Positions 14,948-23,375 of a stretch of 32,502 bases of DNA are shown one piece after another. The DNA is from Actinomycetales bacterium Ga0077552 (lineage in GTDB: Bacteria; Actinomycetota; Actinomycetes; Actinomycetales; Microbacteriaceae). The stretch is taken from assembly GCA_001464255.1 (NCBI GenBank), contig LNFD01000238.1, positions 1 to 32,502 on the forward strand, in the 5' to 3' direction. Made by a program: the position numbers and the translations under genes. Under the pieces are notes generated by a model. The model saw only the letters and a program-made list of their open reading frames with translations, searched no databases and was not told the DNA's origin. Numbering within the stretch: the stretch's first letter is position 1; each line of letters opens with the position of its first letter.

Positions 14948-16455
14948 ACCGCGAGAAGCAGGAACCCGGTCACGACGAGCTCGCGCACCCGCGGCAGCAG
15001 ATCGTCACGCAGGGCGCCCTCGTCGACCTCGAGCAGGTCGGCGAGGGCGCCGACGATCTCGGCGACCGTGAGCTCGCCGTCGCTCGCGCCCACGAGGCCC
15101 GCGAGCGCGGCATCCGCCTCGATCGTGCGCGCGAAGCCGCCTCCCTGCCGCAGCCGGATGACCGTGGGGTTCTCCTCCCCCGGCCAGTAGTGGCGCTCCT
15201 CGGTCACGTCGGGGGCGACGTCGAGCCGCAGGGCGCCGAGGCCCGCGTCGTCGATCGCGGCGATGCGGTCGTGCGCGCGCAGGCCCGCGAGCAGGTGGTC
15301 GCCGATGCCGGTCGGCGTGCCGCCGAGCGGAGAGCCGAGCACCTCGGTGCGCAGCAGGCGCACCGCATCCGGCGCCGACGGCCGGCGCAGCACGATGTAG
15401 CCGAACCCGACCGCGGTCACCCCGCGGGCCGCGAAGTCGTCGAGCCACTCGGCGGCGAGCGCGTCGTACTCGGGGGTGCCGACGCGCGTGCCGCCGTCGC
15501 GGATCCACGTGGCGGCGTACTCGGCGGGGCTCTGCCGCTCGCGCTCGACGACCCAGCCGTCGAGGCCGGCCTCGTCGATCCACCGGCGCACTCGCGCGAG
15601 GCCGTCGCCGCCGAGGGCGTCGCGGTACTCCCAGTTGCCGAGCAGGTGCGCCGTGCCCCCGAGGGTCAGGTGCTCGGCGGCGCCGCGCACGACCTCCTCG
15701 ACGATCGCGTCGCCAACCCGGCCGCCGTCGCGGTACTCGTAGACGGGAACGCCCTCGCGGCGCGGCGTGATGACGAAGGGCGGGTTGCTGACGATGCGGT
15801 CGAAGCGCTCGCCCGCGACGGGCGCGTAGAGGTCGCCCTGCCGCAGCTCGACGGCGTCGACGGCGTTGAGGGCGAGCGTCAGCCGGGCCCGGTCGAGCGC
15901 GCGGGCCGAGAGGTCGGTCGCGACGACGCGGCGGGCGTGACGGCCCGCATGCAGCGACTGGATGCCGCAGCCCGTGCCGAGGTCGAGCACCGAGTCGACC
16001 GGCTCGGTGGGGATGAGCGCGGCGAGCGTCAACGAGGCGCCGCCCACGCCGAGCACGTGCTCGGGCGGCAGCGCTCCGCCGACGGCGAGCTCGCCGAGAT
16101 CGGACGCGATGAGCCACTGCACCGCTCCCCCGGCGTCGATCGCCGTGTAGGGCCGCAGGTCGAGCAGCGCTCGGCCGTGCGCGTCGACGAGCCCGAGTGC
16201 CCGGGCGCCCGCGACGCCGAGGCTCGGCAGCGCGCGGCGGAGGGCCTCGTCGGCGACGGGCTCGCCGAGCACAAACAGGCGCGCGAGCTCGGCCGCCGGA
16301 CCATCCGCCGCCTGCAGGACGCGGCGGGCGGGTACCCGGTCGCCGCGCGCGAGCGCCGCGTCGGCCTCGTCACCCCACAGCTGGCGCAGCCGGTCGACCG
16401 TGTAGCCGGCGGCGAGCAGGTCGGCGCGGAGGAGGGCGGTGAGCGGAGCATCCAC
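14944..16455 (-). CDS. SAM-dependent methyltransferase, DUF7059 type
   Basis: This 503-aa protein is a class I methyltransferase with motif I DLGTGCG (158-164), ATDLS for the acidic loop, and NPPF (224-227), the signature of N-methyltransferases that act on Gln, adenine or guanine (PrmC/HemK, RsmC-like). The N-terminal about 130 residues form the DUF7059-type helper domain (LRADLLAAGYTVDRLRQLWG, VLGVGGASLTLA). A C-terminal domain of about 170 residues with HYWPGEENPTVIRL follows. The substrate is unknown; rRNA or a translation factor is likely from the family resemblance. I chose GTG 16455 because the protein begins there like its relatives; ATG 16485 is the alternative. Its stop shares CTAG with the converging permease. 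Confidence 0.85.
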   Translation of the reverse strand: MDAPLTALLRADLLAAGYTVDRLRQLWGDEADAALARGDRVPARRVLQAADGPAAELARLFVLGEPVADEALRRALPSLGVAGARALGLVDAHGRALLDLRPYTAIDAGGAVQWLIASDLGELAVGGALPPEHVLGVGGASLTLAALIPTEPVDSVLDLGTGCGIQSLHAGRHARRVVATDLSARALDRARLTLALNAVDAVELRQGDLYAPVAGERFDRIVSNPPFVITPRREGVPVYEYRDGGRVGDAIVEEVVRGAAEHLTLGGTAHLLGNWEYRDALGGDGLARVRRWIDEAGLDGWVVERERQSPAEYAATWIRDGGTRVGTPEYDALAAEWLDDFAARGVTAVGFGYIVLRRPSAPDAVRLLRTEVLGSPLGGTPTGIGDHLLAGLRAHDRIAAIDDAGLGALRLDVAPDVTEERHYWPGEENPTVIRLRQGGGFARTIEADAALAGLVGASDGELTVAEIVGALADLLEVDEGALRDDLLPRVRELVVTGFLLLAV

Positions 16456-16550
16456 GCCCCTAGTCAACCTCACCGGGCGCTGCATGATTTTTCCGGCGGA
16501 TGGGGAATAGACCGGCGACGCCCCCGCGTTGCAGGAGGAGTCGCCGCGCA

Positions 16551-16633
16551 TCGATGCGTTCGCATCGAATTGCTGCGCACCGTGTCGCGACGTCTCAGAG
16601 CCGACCGGCTCGACCTCGCCACCGACGAAGGAG
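16551..16633 (+). promoter_or_regulatory. Upstream region of the YceI gene with palindrome and SD
   Basis: TCGATGCG-TT-CGCATCGA (16551-16568) is a near-perfect inverted repeat about 75 bp before the GTG. Its right half continues as GCATCGAAT, the same octamer-like string as in the aldo/keto reductase operator (CATCGAAT). AAGGAG (16628-16633) is the Shine-Dalgarno. No convincing -10 was found. Confidence 0.4.
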
Positions 16634-16641
16634 AACCCCTC

Positions 16642-17205
16642 GTGACCACTCTCACCGCCGACACGATCCCCGGCTACCGCACCGGCACCTGGACCGTCGA
16701 CCACTCGCACACCGAGATCGGCTTCAGCGTGCGCCACCTCGCGATCAGCAAGGTCAAGGGCGTGTTCGAGTCGTTCGACGCGACCGTCATCGCCGCCGAG
16801 AACCCCCTCGAGTCGAGCGTCACCGTGACGGTCGACATGGCCTCGATCAACACCAAGAACGCCGACCGCGACGCGCACCTGCGCACCAACGACTTCTTCG
16901 CGATCGACGAGCACCCGACCATGACCTTCGTGTCGACGGGCCTGCGCATCGAGGGCGACGCCCTGCTGCTCGACGGCGAGCTCACGCTGCGCGGCGTGAC
17001 GAAGGCCATCACCCTCACGGGCGAGTTCGGCGGCATCGCCACCGACCCCTACGGCAATGTGAAGGCGGCGGCGAGCGGCAGCACCGTCATCAGCCGCAGC
17101 GAGTTCGGCGTCAGCTGGAACGCCGCGCTCGAGACCGGCGGGTTCCTGCTCGGCGACGACGTGACGATCACGATCGACGCGCAGTTCGCGCTGCAGGGCG
17201 AGTAG
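16642..17205 (+). CDS. YceI family protein
   Basis: This 187-aa protein starts at GTG 16642, placed by AAGGAG 8 nt upstream. It opens with GTWTVDHSHTEIGFSVRHL, the first strand pair of the YceI lipocalin-like barrel, and contains NADRDAHLRTNDFF, MTFVST, ELTLRGVTKAITL and SRSEFGVSWN, all family hallmarks. YceI proteins bind long isoprenoids or fatty amides in a hydrophobic cavity. No signal peptide is present, so this one should be cytosolic, as in most actinobacterial members. It is followed by a bidirectional terminator. Confidence 0.94.
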   Translation: MTTLTADTIPGYRTGTWTVDHSHTEIGFSVRHLAISKVKGVFESFDATVIAAENPLESSVTVTVDMASINTKNADRDAHLRTNDFFAIDEHPTMTFVSTGLRIEGDALLLDGELTLRGVTKAITLTGEFGGIATDPYGNVKAAASGSTVISRSEFGVSWNAALETGGFLLGDDVTITIDAQFALQGE

Positions 17206-17254
17206 CCGGCAGCGCCGGATGCGGGGCGCTGCGCGCCCCGACCCCTGGCACGAC

Positions 17255-17287
17255 GAACGGGGCGGCCCGAAAGGGACCGCCCCGTTC
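17255..17287. terminator. Bidirectional terminator between YceI and fasciclin genes
   Basis: GAACGGGGCGG (17255-17265) pairs with CCGCCCCGTTC (17277-17287). Inside, CCC-GAAA-GGG (17266-17275) forms a GNRA-capped extension with one bulged A. It lies between two convergent genes and can serve both. Confidence 0.85.
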
Positions 17288-17304
17288 TGCTGTCGCTGTC
17301 GCGA

Positions 17305-17703
17305 CTACGGCAGCAGCACCGCGTCGATGACGTGGATGACGCCGTTGTCGCAGACGATGTCGGCCGTGACGACGTTCGCGCCGTTGATCTTCACGCCGTC
17401 GGTCAGGTCGACCGTGAGCTCGGCGCCGTTGACCGTCGCGGCCTTCATGCCGTCGCTCAGGTCGGCGGCGTGCACGGCACCCGGCACGACGTGGAACGTC
17501 AGGATCGACGTGAGGGTCGGGATGTCGGCGAGCAGGCCCTCGACGGTGCCCGCGGGCAGGGCCGCGAACGCCTCGTCGGTGGGGGCGAAGACCGTGAACG
17601 GGCCATCTCCGTTGAGCGTGTCGACGAGGCCGGCAGCGCCGACGGCGGCGACGAGGGTGGTGAACGAACCGGCGCTGACGGCGGTTTCGACGATGGTGGC
17701 CAT
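17305..17703 (-). CDS. Fasciclin (FAS1) domain protein without signal peptide
   Basis: This 132-aa protein is a single FAS1 domain: an N-terminal helix pair (TIVETAVSAGSFTTLVAAV), H1-type motif GPFTVFAPTDEAFAALP, the YH-like motif LTFHVVPG, and the C-terminal H2 region VVTADIVCDNGVIHVIDAVLLP. FAS1 domains mediate adhesion and are normally secreted. Here no signal peptide or anchor is visible from ATG 17703, and no longer start fits, so cytosolic location or non-classical export must be assumed. Full-length for one domain. Confidence 0.92.
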   Translation of the reverse strand: MATIVETAVSAGSFTTLVAAVGAAGLVDTLNGDGPFTVFAPTDEAFAALPAGTVEGLLADIPTLTSILTFHVVPGAVHAADLSDGMKAATVNGAELTVDLTDGVKINGANVVTADIVCDNGVIHVIDAVLLP

Positions 17704-17732
17704 GGGGGTCTCTTCTCTTCACGAGGGTCATC

Positions 17733-17751
17733 AGGGCGGTTGCACCGCCCT
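17733..17751 (-). terminator. Possible terminator or leader hairpin between MFS and fasciclin genes
   Basis: AGGGCGGT-TGC-ACCGCCCT is a perfect 8-bp stem with a 3-nt loop, about 130 nt after the MFS stop and 30 nt before the fasciclin start on the same strand. There is no T-run. The remaining 17752-17883 stretch shows nothing else. Confidence 0.4.
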
Positions 17752-17883
17752 CCCGACCGGTCTCGATCGGGTAGCCCTCACTCTGGGCCCTCCCACCCCC
17801 CGGGCACCCGTGCGCGGGCAGCGCATCGCCCCCACGCCAGCCGACCATCGCCTGTGCGTCGTGAACAGCAGGTGTCACGATCG

Positions 17884-19275
17884 CTACGCGCCGGGGGCCG
17901 CGCCCGATCCGGCGTCGTCGGGGTCGGGGTTCTCCTCGTCGGCGGGGCGCTGCCGGCCGCTCGCGGCCCCCGGGCCCGTGACGATCGGGCCCGTGTCGGT
18001 CGTCGCGACGATCTCCGGGTCGGTCAGCGGGTGCGCGAGCTCGTCGGGGCCGAGCCGAGCGATGAGCAGGGTGAGCGCGGCGAGCACGACGGGGATCGAT
18101 CCGGCGGCGAGGAAGGCGATCGGGATGCCGATGAGCTCGCCGACCGGGCCCGCGATCGCCATCGAGATGGGCATGAAGGCGAGCGAGACGAAGAAGTCGA
18201 GGCTCGAGACGCGCCCGAGCATCTCGGGCGGCACGCGGCGCTGCAGCAGGGTGCCCCACACGACCGTCGCGCCCGAGAAGAGCACGCCGCAGACGAAGAG
18301 CGCGATGACCATGACCCACAGCTGATCGGTGAGCCCGATGACGACGAGCGGGGCGCAGCCGAGGCCCCACGCCGCGATCATGAGGGTGAGGTAGCGCCGC
18401 GGCAGCCGCATCGACGCGACGACGATCGAGCCGAGCGCCCCGCCGATGCCGAAGGCGGCGAGCGCCAGGGCGAAGTCGCCCGCACCGCCGCCCGTCTGGT
18501 CGCGCACCGCGAAGGGCAGCAGCACCTCGATGGGGCCCATGATGACGAGCACGAGCAGTGCGGAGTAGAGCAGCGTCGCGAGCAGCCAGCGTGTGCGCAG
18601 CATGTAGCGAACGCCGTCGCGCACGTCGACCCAGACCGCGCGCAGGGCGTGCACGGGCTCGGCATCGGCCTCGCGCCGCACCGCGGTCGTGCGCATGGTG
18701 ACGAGCAGCAGAGCGGCCGCTCCCTGGGTGGCCGCGACGATCGCGAACCCGAGGCCCGGTGACAGGATGGCGATGGCGGCGCTCGCGGCGGCGGGCCCGG
18801 CCGCCTGCATGAGCGTGGGCCGCAGCACGCCCTCGATGCCGTTCGCCGCGAGCAGGTCGTCGGCGGGCAGCAGCGCCGGCAGCCACGCCGAGTACGCCGG
18901 GTAGAAGAAGCCGTCGGCGGCCCCCAGCAGCAGCGAGACGACCGCGAGGTGCCAGACCTCGAGCGACTCCGTGAGCGCGAGCACGGCGATCGCCGCCGCC
19001 GAGGTCGCCTTCACCGTCTCGACCGCGGCGAGGATGCGCTTCTGCGGGATGCGGTCGGCGGCGACGCCCCCGAGCAGCACGGCGAGCACGAGCCCGATGC
19101 TGCCGCCCGTCGCGACGATCGACAGATCGACGGGGGTGCCGTCGAGCTCGATGACTTGCCAGACGACGGCGACGATCCACACGCCCGACCCGAAGAGCGA
19201 GAGCACGAGGGCGAGCGCGAGCAGGCGGTACTGTGCGACCGCGAACGGCCGCAGCGCGCGGGGAAGCGACGGCAT
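17884..19275 (-). CDS. MFS transporter (DHA3/enterobactin-exporter-like)
   Basis: This 463-aa protein starts at ATG 19275 with a TAGGGT box 7 nt upstream and no Shine-Dalgarno. About 12 helices are visible. The motif A-like loop GGVAADRIPQKRIL lies between helices 2 and 3, and a second copy of the fold starts after the central loop with RDGVRYMLRTRWL. The sequence style (GADGFFYPAYSAWLPALLP, GTLLQRRVPPEMLGRVSSLD) matches drug/siderophore exporters of the MFS_3 group. The C-terminal about 45 residues are a hydrophilic Pro/Asp-rich tail. The substrate is unknown. Confidence 0.9.
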   Translation of the reverse strand: MPSLPRALRPFAVAQYRLLALALVLSLFGSGVWIVAVVWQVIELDGTPVDLSIVATGGSIGLVLAVLLGGVAADRIPQKRILAAVETVKATSAAAIAVLALTESLEVWHLAVVSLLLGAADGFFYPAYSAWLPALLPADDLLAANGIEGVLRPTLMQAAGPAAASAAIAILSPGLGFAIVAATQGAAALLLVTMRTTAVRREADAEPVHALRAVWVDVRDGVRYMLRTRWLLATLLYSALLVLVIMGPIEVLLPFAVRDQTGGGAGDFALALAAFGIGGALGSIVVASMRLPRRYLTLMIAAWGLGCAPLVVIGLTDQLWVMVIALFVCGVLFSGATVVWGTLLQRRVPPEMLGRVSSLDFFVSLAFMPISMAIAGPVGELIGIPIAFLAAGSIPVVLAALTLLIARLGPDELAHPLTDPEIVATTDTGPIVTGPGAASGRQRPADEENPDPDDAGSGAAPGA

Positions 19276-19282
19276 GACGCAC

Positions 19283-19319
19283 ACCCTATCGGCCGCGCTC
19301 AGCGGGCGTGACGTACGCT
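19283..19319. promoter_or_regulatory. Divergent leaderless promoters for MFS and FBP-domain genes
   Basis: TAGGGT (19288-19283, minus) is 7 nt before ATG 19275. TACGCT (19314-19319, plus) is 8 nt before ATG 19328. Neither gene has a Shine-Dalgarno. The two -10 boxes are 25 bp apart, so the polymerase footprints overlap. Confidence 0.6.
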
Positions 19320-19327
19320 GAGAGACG

Positions 19328-19822
19328 ATGAGAGAGCTCACCGCCGACCAGATCCGCGCCAGCATGGTCAACGCCAGCGAGGCCGAGATCGAGCGGATGC
19401 CCCTGCCGGGCCTGCACGAGACCGTGTGGGCCGACCGCGAGTACCTGGGGTGGCGCGATCCGGCCGGCTCCCCCCGCGGCTACATCGTGCACTGGGTCGA
19501 CGACCGGCCCGTCGGCATCCTCGTGCGGGCCGCGAGCACGGCGCTGCGCCCCGGCACCGGCGCGATGTGCTCGCTGTGCCACACGCCGCAGCCCTCGACG
19601 CAGGTCGTCATGTTCAGCGCGCCCCGTGGCGGCGAGGCCGGCCGCGACGGCAACTCGATCGGCACCTACATCTGCGCCGACCTGGCATGCTCGATCATGA
19701 TCCGCATCGTGCCGGGCACGAGCGAGCTCACCCTCATGCGCGACGAGCTCGTCGCCCGTCGCAGCGCGGGCCTGCGTCAGCGCCTCGAGAACTTCACGGC
19801 GAACATCCTCAAGACCGCCTGA
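19328..19822 (+). CDS. FBP (EF-G-binding, FusB-like) domain protein
   Basis: This 164-aa protein begins MRELTADQIRASMVNASEAE. It carries a treble-clef zinc finger with Cys81 and Cys84 (CSLCHTP) and Cys116 and Cys121 (CADLAC), the arrangement of the FBP C-terminal domain. In staphylococci FusB/FBP binds EF-G and frees it from ribosomes stalled by fusidic acid. Actinobacterial homologues are chromosomal and their role is presumed similar, at the ribosome. All four zinc ligands are intact. Transcription is probably leaderless. Confidence 0.9.
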   Translation: MRELTADQIRASMVNASEAEIERMPLPGLHETVWADREYLGWRDPAGSPRGYIVHWVDDRPVGILVRAASTALRPGTGAMCSLCHTPQPSTQVVMFSAPRGGEAGRDGNSIGTYICADLACSIMIRIVPGTSELTLMRDELVARRSAGLRQRLENFTANILKTA

Positions 19823-19867
19823 TCCAGACGACCGCTGATCCTGAGGACCGCTGAGGCGCGGCGGCGA

Positions 19868-20044
19868 CTAGGAGTCGCGGCGACCCATGAGGTGGAAGGG
19901 GATGGCGAGCGAGAGCGACGCCGACATGATGCCCGTGAAGAACACGGCCGCGGCGAACTCCTCCGGCACCGCGTACGCGTAGGCGAACAGCACGAACGAC
20001 GACACGAAGAGGAAGACCGAGACGGCCACGGCGAGAATGTTCAT
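19868..20044 (-). CDS. Small two-helix membrane protein
   Basis: This 58-aa protein starts at ATG 20044, with GGAG 6 nt upstream on the minus strand. It has two hydrophobic segments (residues about 3-25 and 32-52) and ends with a basic GRRDS tail. No family is recognised. It is divergent from the alpha/beta hydrolase gene and separated by only 40 bp. The frame is open upstream to 20299 but that part overlaps the hydrolase gene. Confidence 0.65.
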   Translation of the reverse strand: MNILAVAVSVFLFVSSFVLFAYAYAVPEEFAAAVFFTGIMSASLSLAIPFHLMGRRDS

Positions 20045-20073
20045 GATGGCTCCATTGTGCCAGGTCTGCTCGG

Positions 20074-20079
20074 GATAAT
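20074..20079 (+). promoter_or_regulatory. Leaderless -10 box of the alpha/beta hydrolase gene
   Basis: GATAAT, one mismatch from TATAAT, sits 5 nt before ATG 20085. No Shine-Dalgarno is present. Confidence 0.5.
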
Positions 20080-20084
20080 GGCGC

Positions 20085-20873
20085 ATGACCACCGCCACCG
20101 CCGCATCCACCCGCCACCGCCCTGCCGGGCGCATCCGCCGCCGCGTGCGGGCGATCGGGCTCGGCGCGCTCGCCGCTCTCGCGCTCGTCGTCGTCGGCTT
20201 CCTGATCTGGGCCAACACGCCGTACCGCGCCGAGCGCGGGCCCGTCATCGACGTGTGGGCGAACGAGAACGTACAGGTGCAATACCTCGACGAGGGCATC
20301 CTGATGACCCCGGTCGCCGACGCGACCGACCTGCCCCCGAGCCCGACAGGCCTGGTCTTCGTGCCGGGCGCGCGCGTCGAGGCGAACGCCTACATGTTCC
20401 AGCTCAGCGGCGTGGTCGAGCAGCACGGCGTGACGGTGCTCATCACCGAGCCGACCCTCAACCTGGCTTTCTTTGACACGCGGTCGCTCGCGCAGTTCAC
20501 GACCGCCGCGCCCGACGTCGACCGCTGGTTCGTCGGCGGGCACTCGCTCGGTGGCGTGCGCGCATGCCTCATGACGCCGGGGTCAGACGCCGCGGGACTC
20601 GTGCTGTTCGGCAGCTATTGCGCCAACGACCTCAGCGGCTCCGCGCTCGAGGTGCTCAGCATCGCGGGTGAGAACGACGCGCTCTCGACCCCCGCGATCA
20701 TCGAGCAGAACGCGGGGATGCTGCCGGCCGACGCGCGCTTCGTCACGATCGCGGGCGCGAACCACGCGAGCTTCGGCGACTACGGGGCGCAGTCGGGCGA
20801 CGGCGAGCGCACGATCACGAGCGAGCAGATGCGCGCCGAGCTGACCGCTCTGCTCGGCGAGCTGCTCGGCTAG
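20085..20873 (+). CDS. Membrane-anchored alpha/beta hydrolase
   Basis: This 262-aa protein has a basic N-terminus and one membrane helix (residues about 25-43), so the catalytic domain should face outside. The nucleophile elbow is GGHSLGG (Ser154), the acid is Asp198 in GENDALST, and the base is His227 in GANHASFGDYG; all three are in family order. The fold matches the Abhydrolase_5 group seen in actinobacteria; the substrate is unknown. Its stop shares CTAG with the converging four-TM gene. Confidence 0.88.
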   Translation: MTTATAASTRHRPAGRIRRRVRAIGLGALAALALVVVGFLIWANTPYRAERGPVIDVWANENVQVQYLDEGILMTPVADATDLPPSPTGLVFVPGARVEANAYMFQLSGVVEQHGVTVLITEPTLNLAFFDTRSLAQFTTAAPDVDRWFVGGHSLGGVRACLMTPGSDAAGLVLFGSYCANDLSGSALEVLSIAGENDALSTPAIIEQNAGMLPADARFVTIAGANHASFGDYGAQSGDGERTITSEQMRAELTALLGELLG

Positions 20874-21529
20874 GCCTTCGGGGTCGCGTCGGGCTTCGCG
20901 GCTGCGGGCTTCGCCGCGGTCTTCGCGGCGTCGGTCTTCGCCGCGGCGGGCGCCACCGCCGGCGCCTCCCCCACTGCCGGGATCTTCTCGCGCTTCGTGA
21001 GCGCCATGAGCCACCACACGAGCGCGCCGACGAGGATGCCGCCGACGAGCGCGATGACGGGCGTCAGCAGCACGGGGCCCGCGAGCCGGCTCTCGGTCAG
21101 CAGGTTGGCGAGGCCGACGTAGACCCAGAACAGCGCGATGTCGACGAGGGCCACGACGCCCACGGCCGCCATCGTGACCTTCCAGGGGTTGCGCAGGCCC
21201 GCGGCCGAGAGCATCCACCCGCTCACCAGGATGGCGAGGCCGATGAGGATGAGGCTGCCGATGAGGAACGAGAGCACGATCCAGAACAGCAGGTCGGAGC
21301 CGCCGTCGAGGGCCCGCAGGATCGCGTTGGGGTCGTCGCCGCCGAGCGCGCGCGTGATGCTGCCGATGATGTTGCCGAACAGCGCGGTCGCGACGAGCGC
21401 CGCGAGCGACATGCCGAACAAGAACCAGCCGGTCTGGAAGATCGTGTGGGCCACGGCCCCGGCGATCAGGCTGCTCTGCGTCTGGTTGCGGCTCAGCGGC
21501 TGCGTGCTGCGGGGCTGGGTGGTCGCCAT
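20870..21529 (-). CDS. Four-helix membrane protein with Lys/Ala/Pro-rich tail
   Basis: This 219-aa protein starts at ATG 21529 with GAGGAG 4 nt upstream. There are four helices (residues about 20-52, 80-107, 118-142 and 150-175). The cytosolic C-terminal 40 residues are low-complexity, with AAKTDAAKTAAKPAAAKP resembling histone H1-like tails. No function is known to me. Its stop overlaps that of the hydrolase gene by 4 bp. Confidence 0.8.
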   Translation of the reverse strand: MATTQPRSTQPLSRNQTQSSLIAGAVAHTIFQTGWFLFGMSLAALVATALFGNIIGSITRALGGDDPNAILRALDGGSDLLFWIVLSFLIGSLILIGLAILVSGWMLSAAGLRNPWKVTMAAVGVVALVDIALFWVYVGLANLLTESRLAGPVLLTPVIALVGGILVGALVWWLMALTKREKIPAVGEAPAVAPAAAKTDAAKTAAKPAAAKPDATPKA

Positions 21530-21558
21530 GGGGCTCCTCGGCTCGGGTGGACACTGCG

Positions 21559-21575
21559 AATCTAGCGCCTAGAGT
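21559..21575. promoter_or_regulatory. Back-to-back promoters of the four-helix protein and epimerase genes
   Basis: TAGATT (21564-21559, minus) and TAGAGT (21570-21575, plus) are separated by 5 bp. The plus-strand box is 6 nt before ATG 21582 (leaderless). The minus-strand gene has a leader with GAGGAG. Confidence 0.55.
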
Positions 21576-21581
21576 GACCGC

Positions 21582-22616
21582 ATGCTGAAGAACGCCCTGC
21601 TCGTGGGCGGCTCGGGTCAGGTGGGCACCGCGGCCGCGCGTGCCCTGCTGGCGGCGGGGGTCGAGGTCACGATCGCACACCGCGGCACGCGCCCGCTGCC
21701 CGCCGATCTCGTCGGTCCCGTGCGCGAGCTGACGCTCGATCGCGCTGACGCGGATGCCCTGACCGAGGCCGCGCGCGGCCGCGACCTCGTGCTCGACTGC
21801 ATGGCCTTCGGCCCGGCCGACGCCGAGCCGTACGCCCCGCTCGTCGGGGAGCTCGGATCGCTCGTGGTGATCTCGACCGCCTCGGTGTACCTCGGCACCA
21901 ACGGCACCTGGATGGACGCGGCGACGGGCGACGACGACTTCCCCCGCCTGCCCGTGCCCGTCACCGAGCACGACCCGATCGTGACGGCCGAGGTCGAGGG
22001 CTACTCGCCGCAGAAGGCCGCGCTCGAGCGCGCCCTGCTCGCGGTCGACGGCCTGCCCGTGACGATCCTGCGGCCGGGCGCCATCCACGGCCCCGACTCG
22101 CCCGCCCTGCGCGAGTGGTACTTCATCAAGCGCGCACTCGACGGCCGCTCGCGGGTGCCCCTCATCGACCGCGGCGAGAGCCGGTTCGCGACCTCGGCGA
22201 CGGCGGCGATCGCCGAGCTCGTGCGGCTCGCGGGCGAGCATCCGGGCCGCCGCGTTCTCAATGCCGTCGACGAGCCCGCCGCGACCGTGCTGCAGATCGG
22301 CCAGGCCGTGTTCGCGCACCTCGGGCACAGCGCCGAGTTCGAGCTGCTGCCGCGCGGGGCGGGCGGGCCCGAGAGCGGCGTCGGCCAGACGCCGTGGTCG
22401 GTGCCCGTGCCCGTCGAGCTGAGCATGCAGGCGGCGCGCGAGCAGCTCGGCTACGAGCCGCTCGGCAGCCATCGGGCGACGATCGGGCCGGCGATCGAGT
22501 GGATGCTCGAGGCCGTCGCCGAGGCCGACTGGCGCGAGCGCTTCCCGGGCCTCGCGCGCTACGGCGCCGAGGCCTGGTTCGACTACGCCGCGGAGGACGC
22601 GCTGCTCGACGGCTGA
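21582..22616 (+). CDS. NAD-dependent epimerase/dehydratase family protein
   Basis: This 344-aa protein starts at ATG 21582. It has the Rossmann glycine motif GGSGQVG (9-15), LVVISTASVY for the catalytic Ser/Thr strand, YSPQK as the Tyr-x3-Lys pair, and LRPGAIHGP, all typical of extended short-chain dehydrogenases. It probably acts on a nucleotide-sugar or related substrate in the cytosol. The cofactor is likely NAD(P); the substrate cannot be told. Its 3' end overlaps the converging channel gene by 34 bp. Confidence 0.88.
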   Translation: MLKNALLVGGSGQVGTAAARALLAAGVEVTIAHRGTRPLPADLVGPVRELTLDRADADALTEAARGRDLVLDCMAFGPADAEPYAPLVGELGSLVVISTASVYLGTNGTWMDAATGDDDFPRLPVPVTEHDPIVTAEVEGYSPQKAALERALLAVDGLPVTILRPGAIHGPDSPALREWYFIKRALDGRSRVPLIDRGESRFATSATAAIAELVRLAGEHPGRRVLNAVDEPAATVLQIGQAVFAHLGHSAEFELLPRGAGGPESGVGQTPWSVPVPVELSMQAAREQLGYEPLGSHRATIGPAIEWMLEAVAEADWRERFPGLARYGAEAWFDYAAEDALLDG

Positions 22617-23287
22617 GCGCCGTCGCTCTCGCCCGCCGCCGCGGCGCGCTGCGTGCCGACGCGCTCGGTGATGTACGACACGACGATCGCCGAGGCCGTG
22701 CCGACGATGACGATGCCGCCGCCCATGAGCAGCACGGCGAGGAAGCGGCCCGTGCCCGTCACGGGGTAGGTGTCGCCGTAGCCGACGGTCGCGAGCGTCA
22801 CGACCGCCCACCAGATCGCGTCGCCGAAGGTCGTGATCGTCGCCTCGGGCGCATCGCGCTCGACCTGCAGGGTCGCGAGGGCGATGACGTACACGTAGAC
22901 GAGCGCGTAGACGAGCGCGTGCGCGACGACCGAGCCGCGCACCGCCGCCCCGGTGCGGCCGCGCAGCACGGGGATGTGCCGCAGCAGGCCCGCGACGCGC
23001 AGCGCGCGGAACAGCGGCACGATGAGCGCGAGCACGTCGAGGGGGTGGGTGAGGAGGAACCGCAGGCGCCGCCCGCGGTCGCTGAGCGCCGTGCGCGCGA
23101 CCATGTCGACGGCGAAGACGACCCAGGTGCCGACGACGAGCACGGCGGTGAAGATGACGAGCCAGGGCTGCGGGTCGGGCACGAGCACCCACGCCGAGTA
23201 GGCGGCGAGGAAGAGCAGGCCGAGCATGGCGAGCGCCGACGAGGTGCGGGCCTCCCAGGCGAGGCGGCGGGGGTCGAGCGGGGTCAT
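22583..23287 (-). CDS. Voltage-gated-like potassium channel
   Basis: This 234-aa protein starts at ATG 23287; a CAGAAT box 6 nt upstream suggests leaderless expression. The selectivity filter is TVGYGD (167-172) between a pore helix (FGDAIWWAVVTLA) and the last helix. Four earlier helices include one with the spaced arginines FRALRVAGLLRHIPVLRG, like a shortened S4. This is the 6-TM Kv-type layout without a cytosolic RCK domain. The Ser/Ala-rich C-terminus overlaps the epimerase gene on the other strand. Confidence 0.9.
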   Translation of the reverse strand: MTPLDPRRLAWEARTSSALAMLGLLFLAAYSAWVLVPDPQPWLVIFTAVLVVGTWVVFAVDMVARTALSDRGRRLRFLLTHPLDVLALIVPLFRALRVAGLLRHIPVLRGRTGAAVRGSVVAHALVYALVYVYVIALATLQVERDAPEATITTFGDAIWWAVVTLATVGYGDTYPVTGTGRFLAVLLMGGGIVIVGTASAIVVSYITERVGTQRAAAAGESDGAQPSSSASSAA

Positions 23288-23375
23288 GTGCACATTCTGG
23301 CCGACCGACCGCTCCCAGGTGCGGCCCGGCTCCGAATGATGAGATGGCAGCACCCACCTTGACCTCGGAGACCCC

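Noticed and set aside
14275..17205. A 976-codon plus-strand open frame covering the permease to yceI
   Set aside because: Only its last 187 codons (yceI, behind AAGGAG) are real; the rest is out-of-frame or antisense to the permease and methyltransferase genes.
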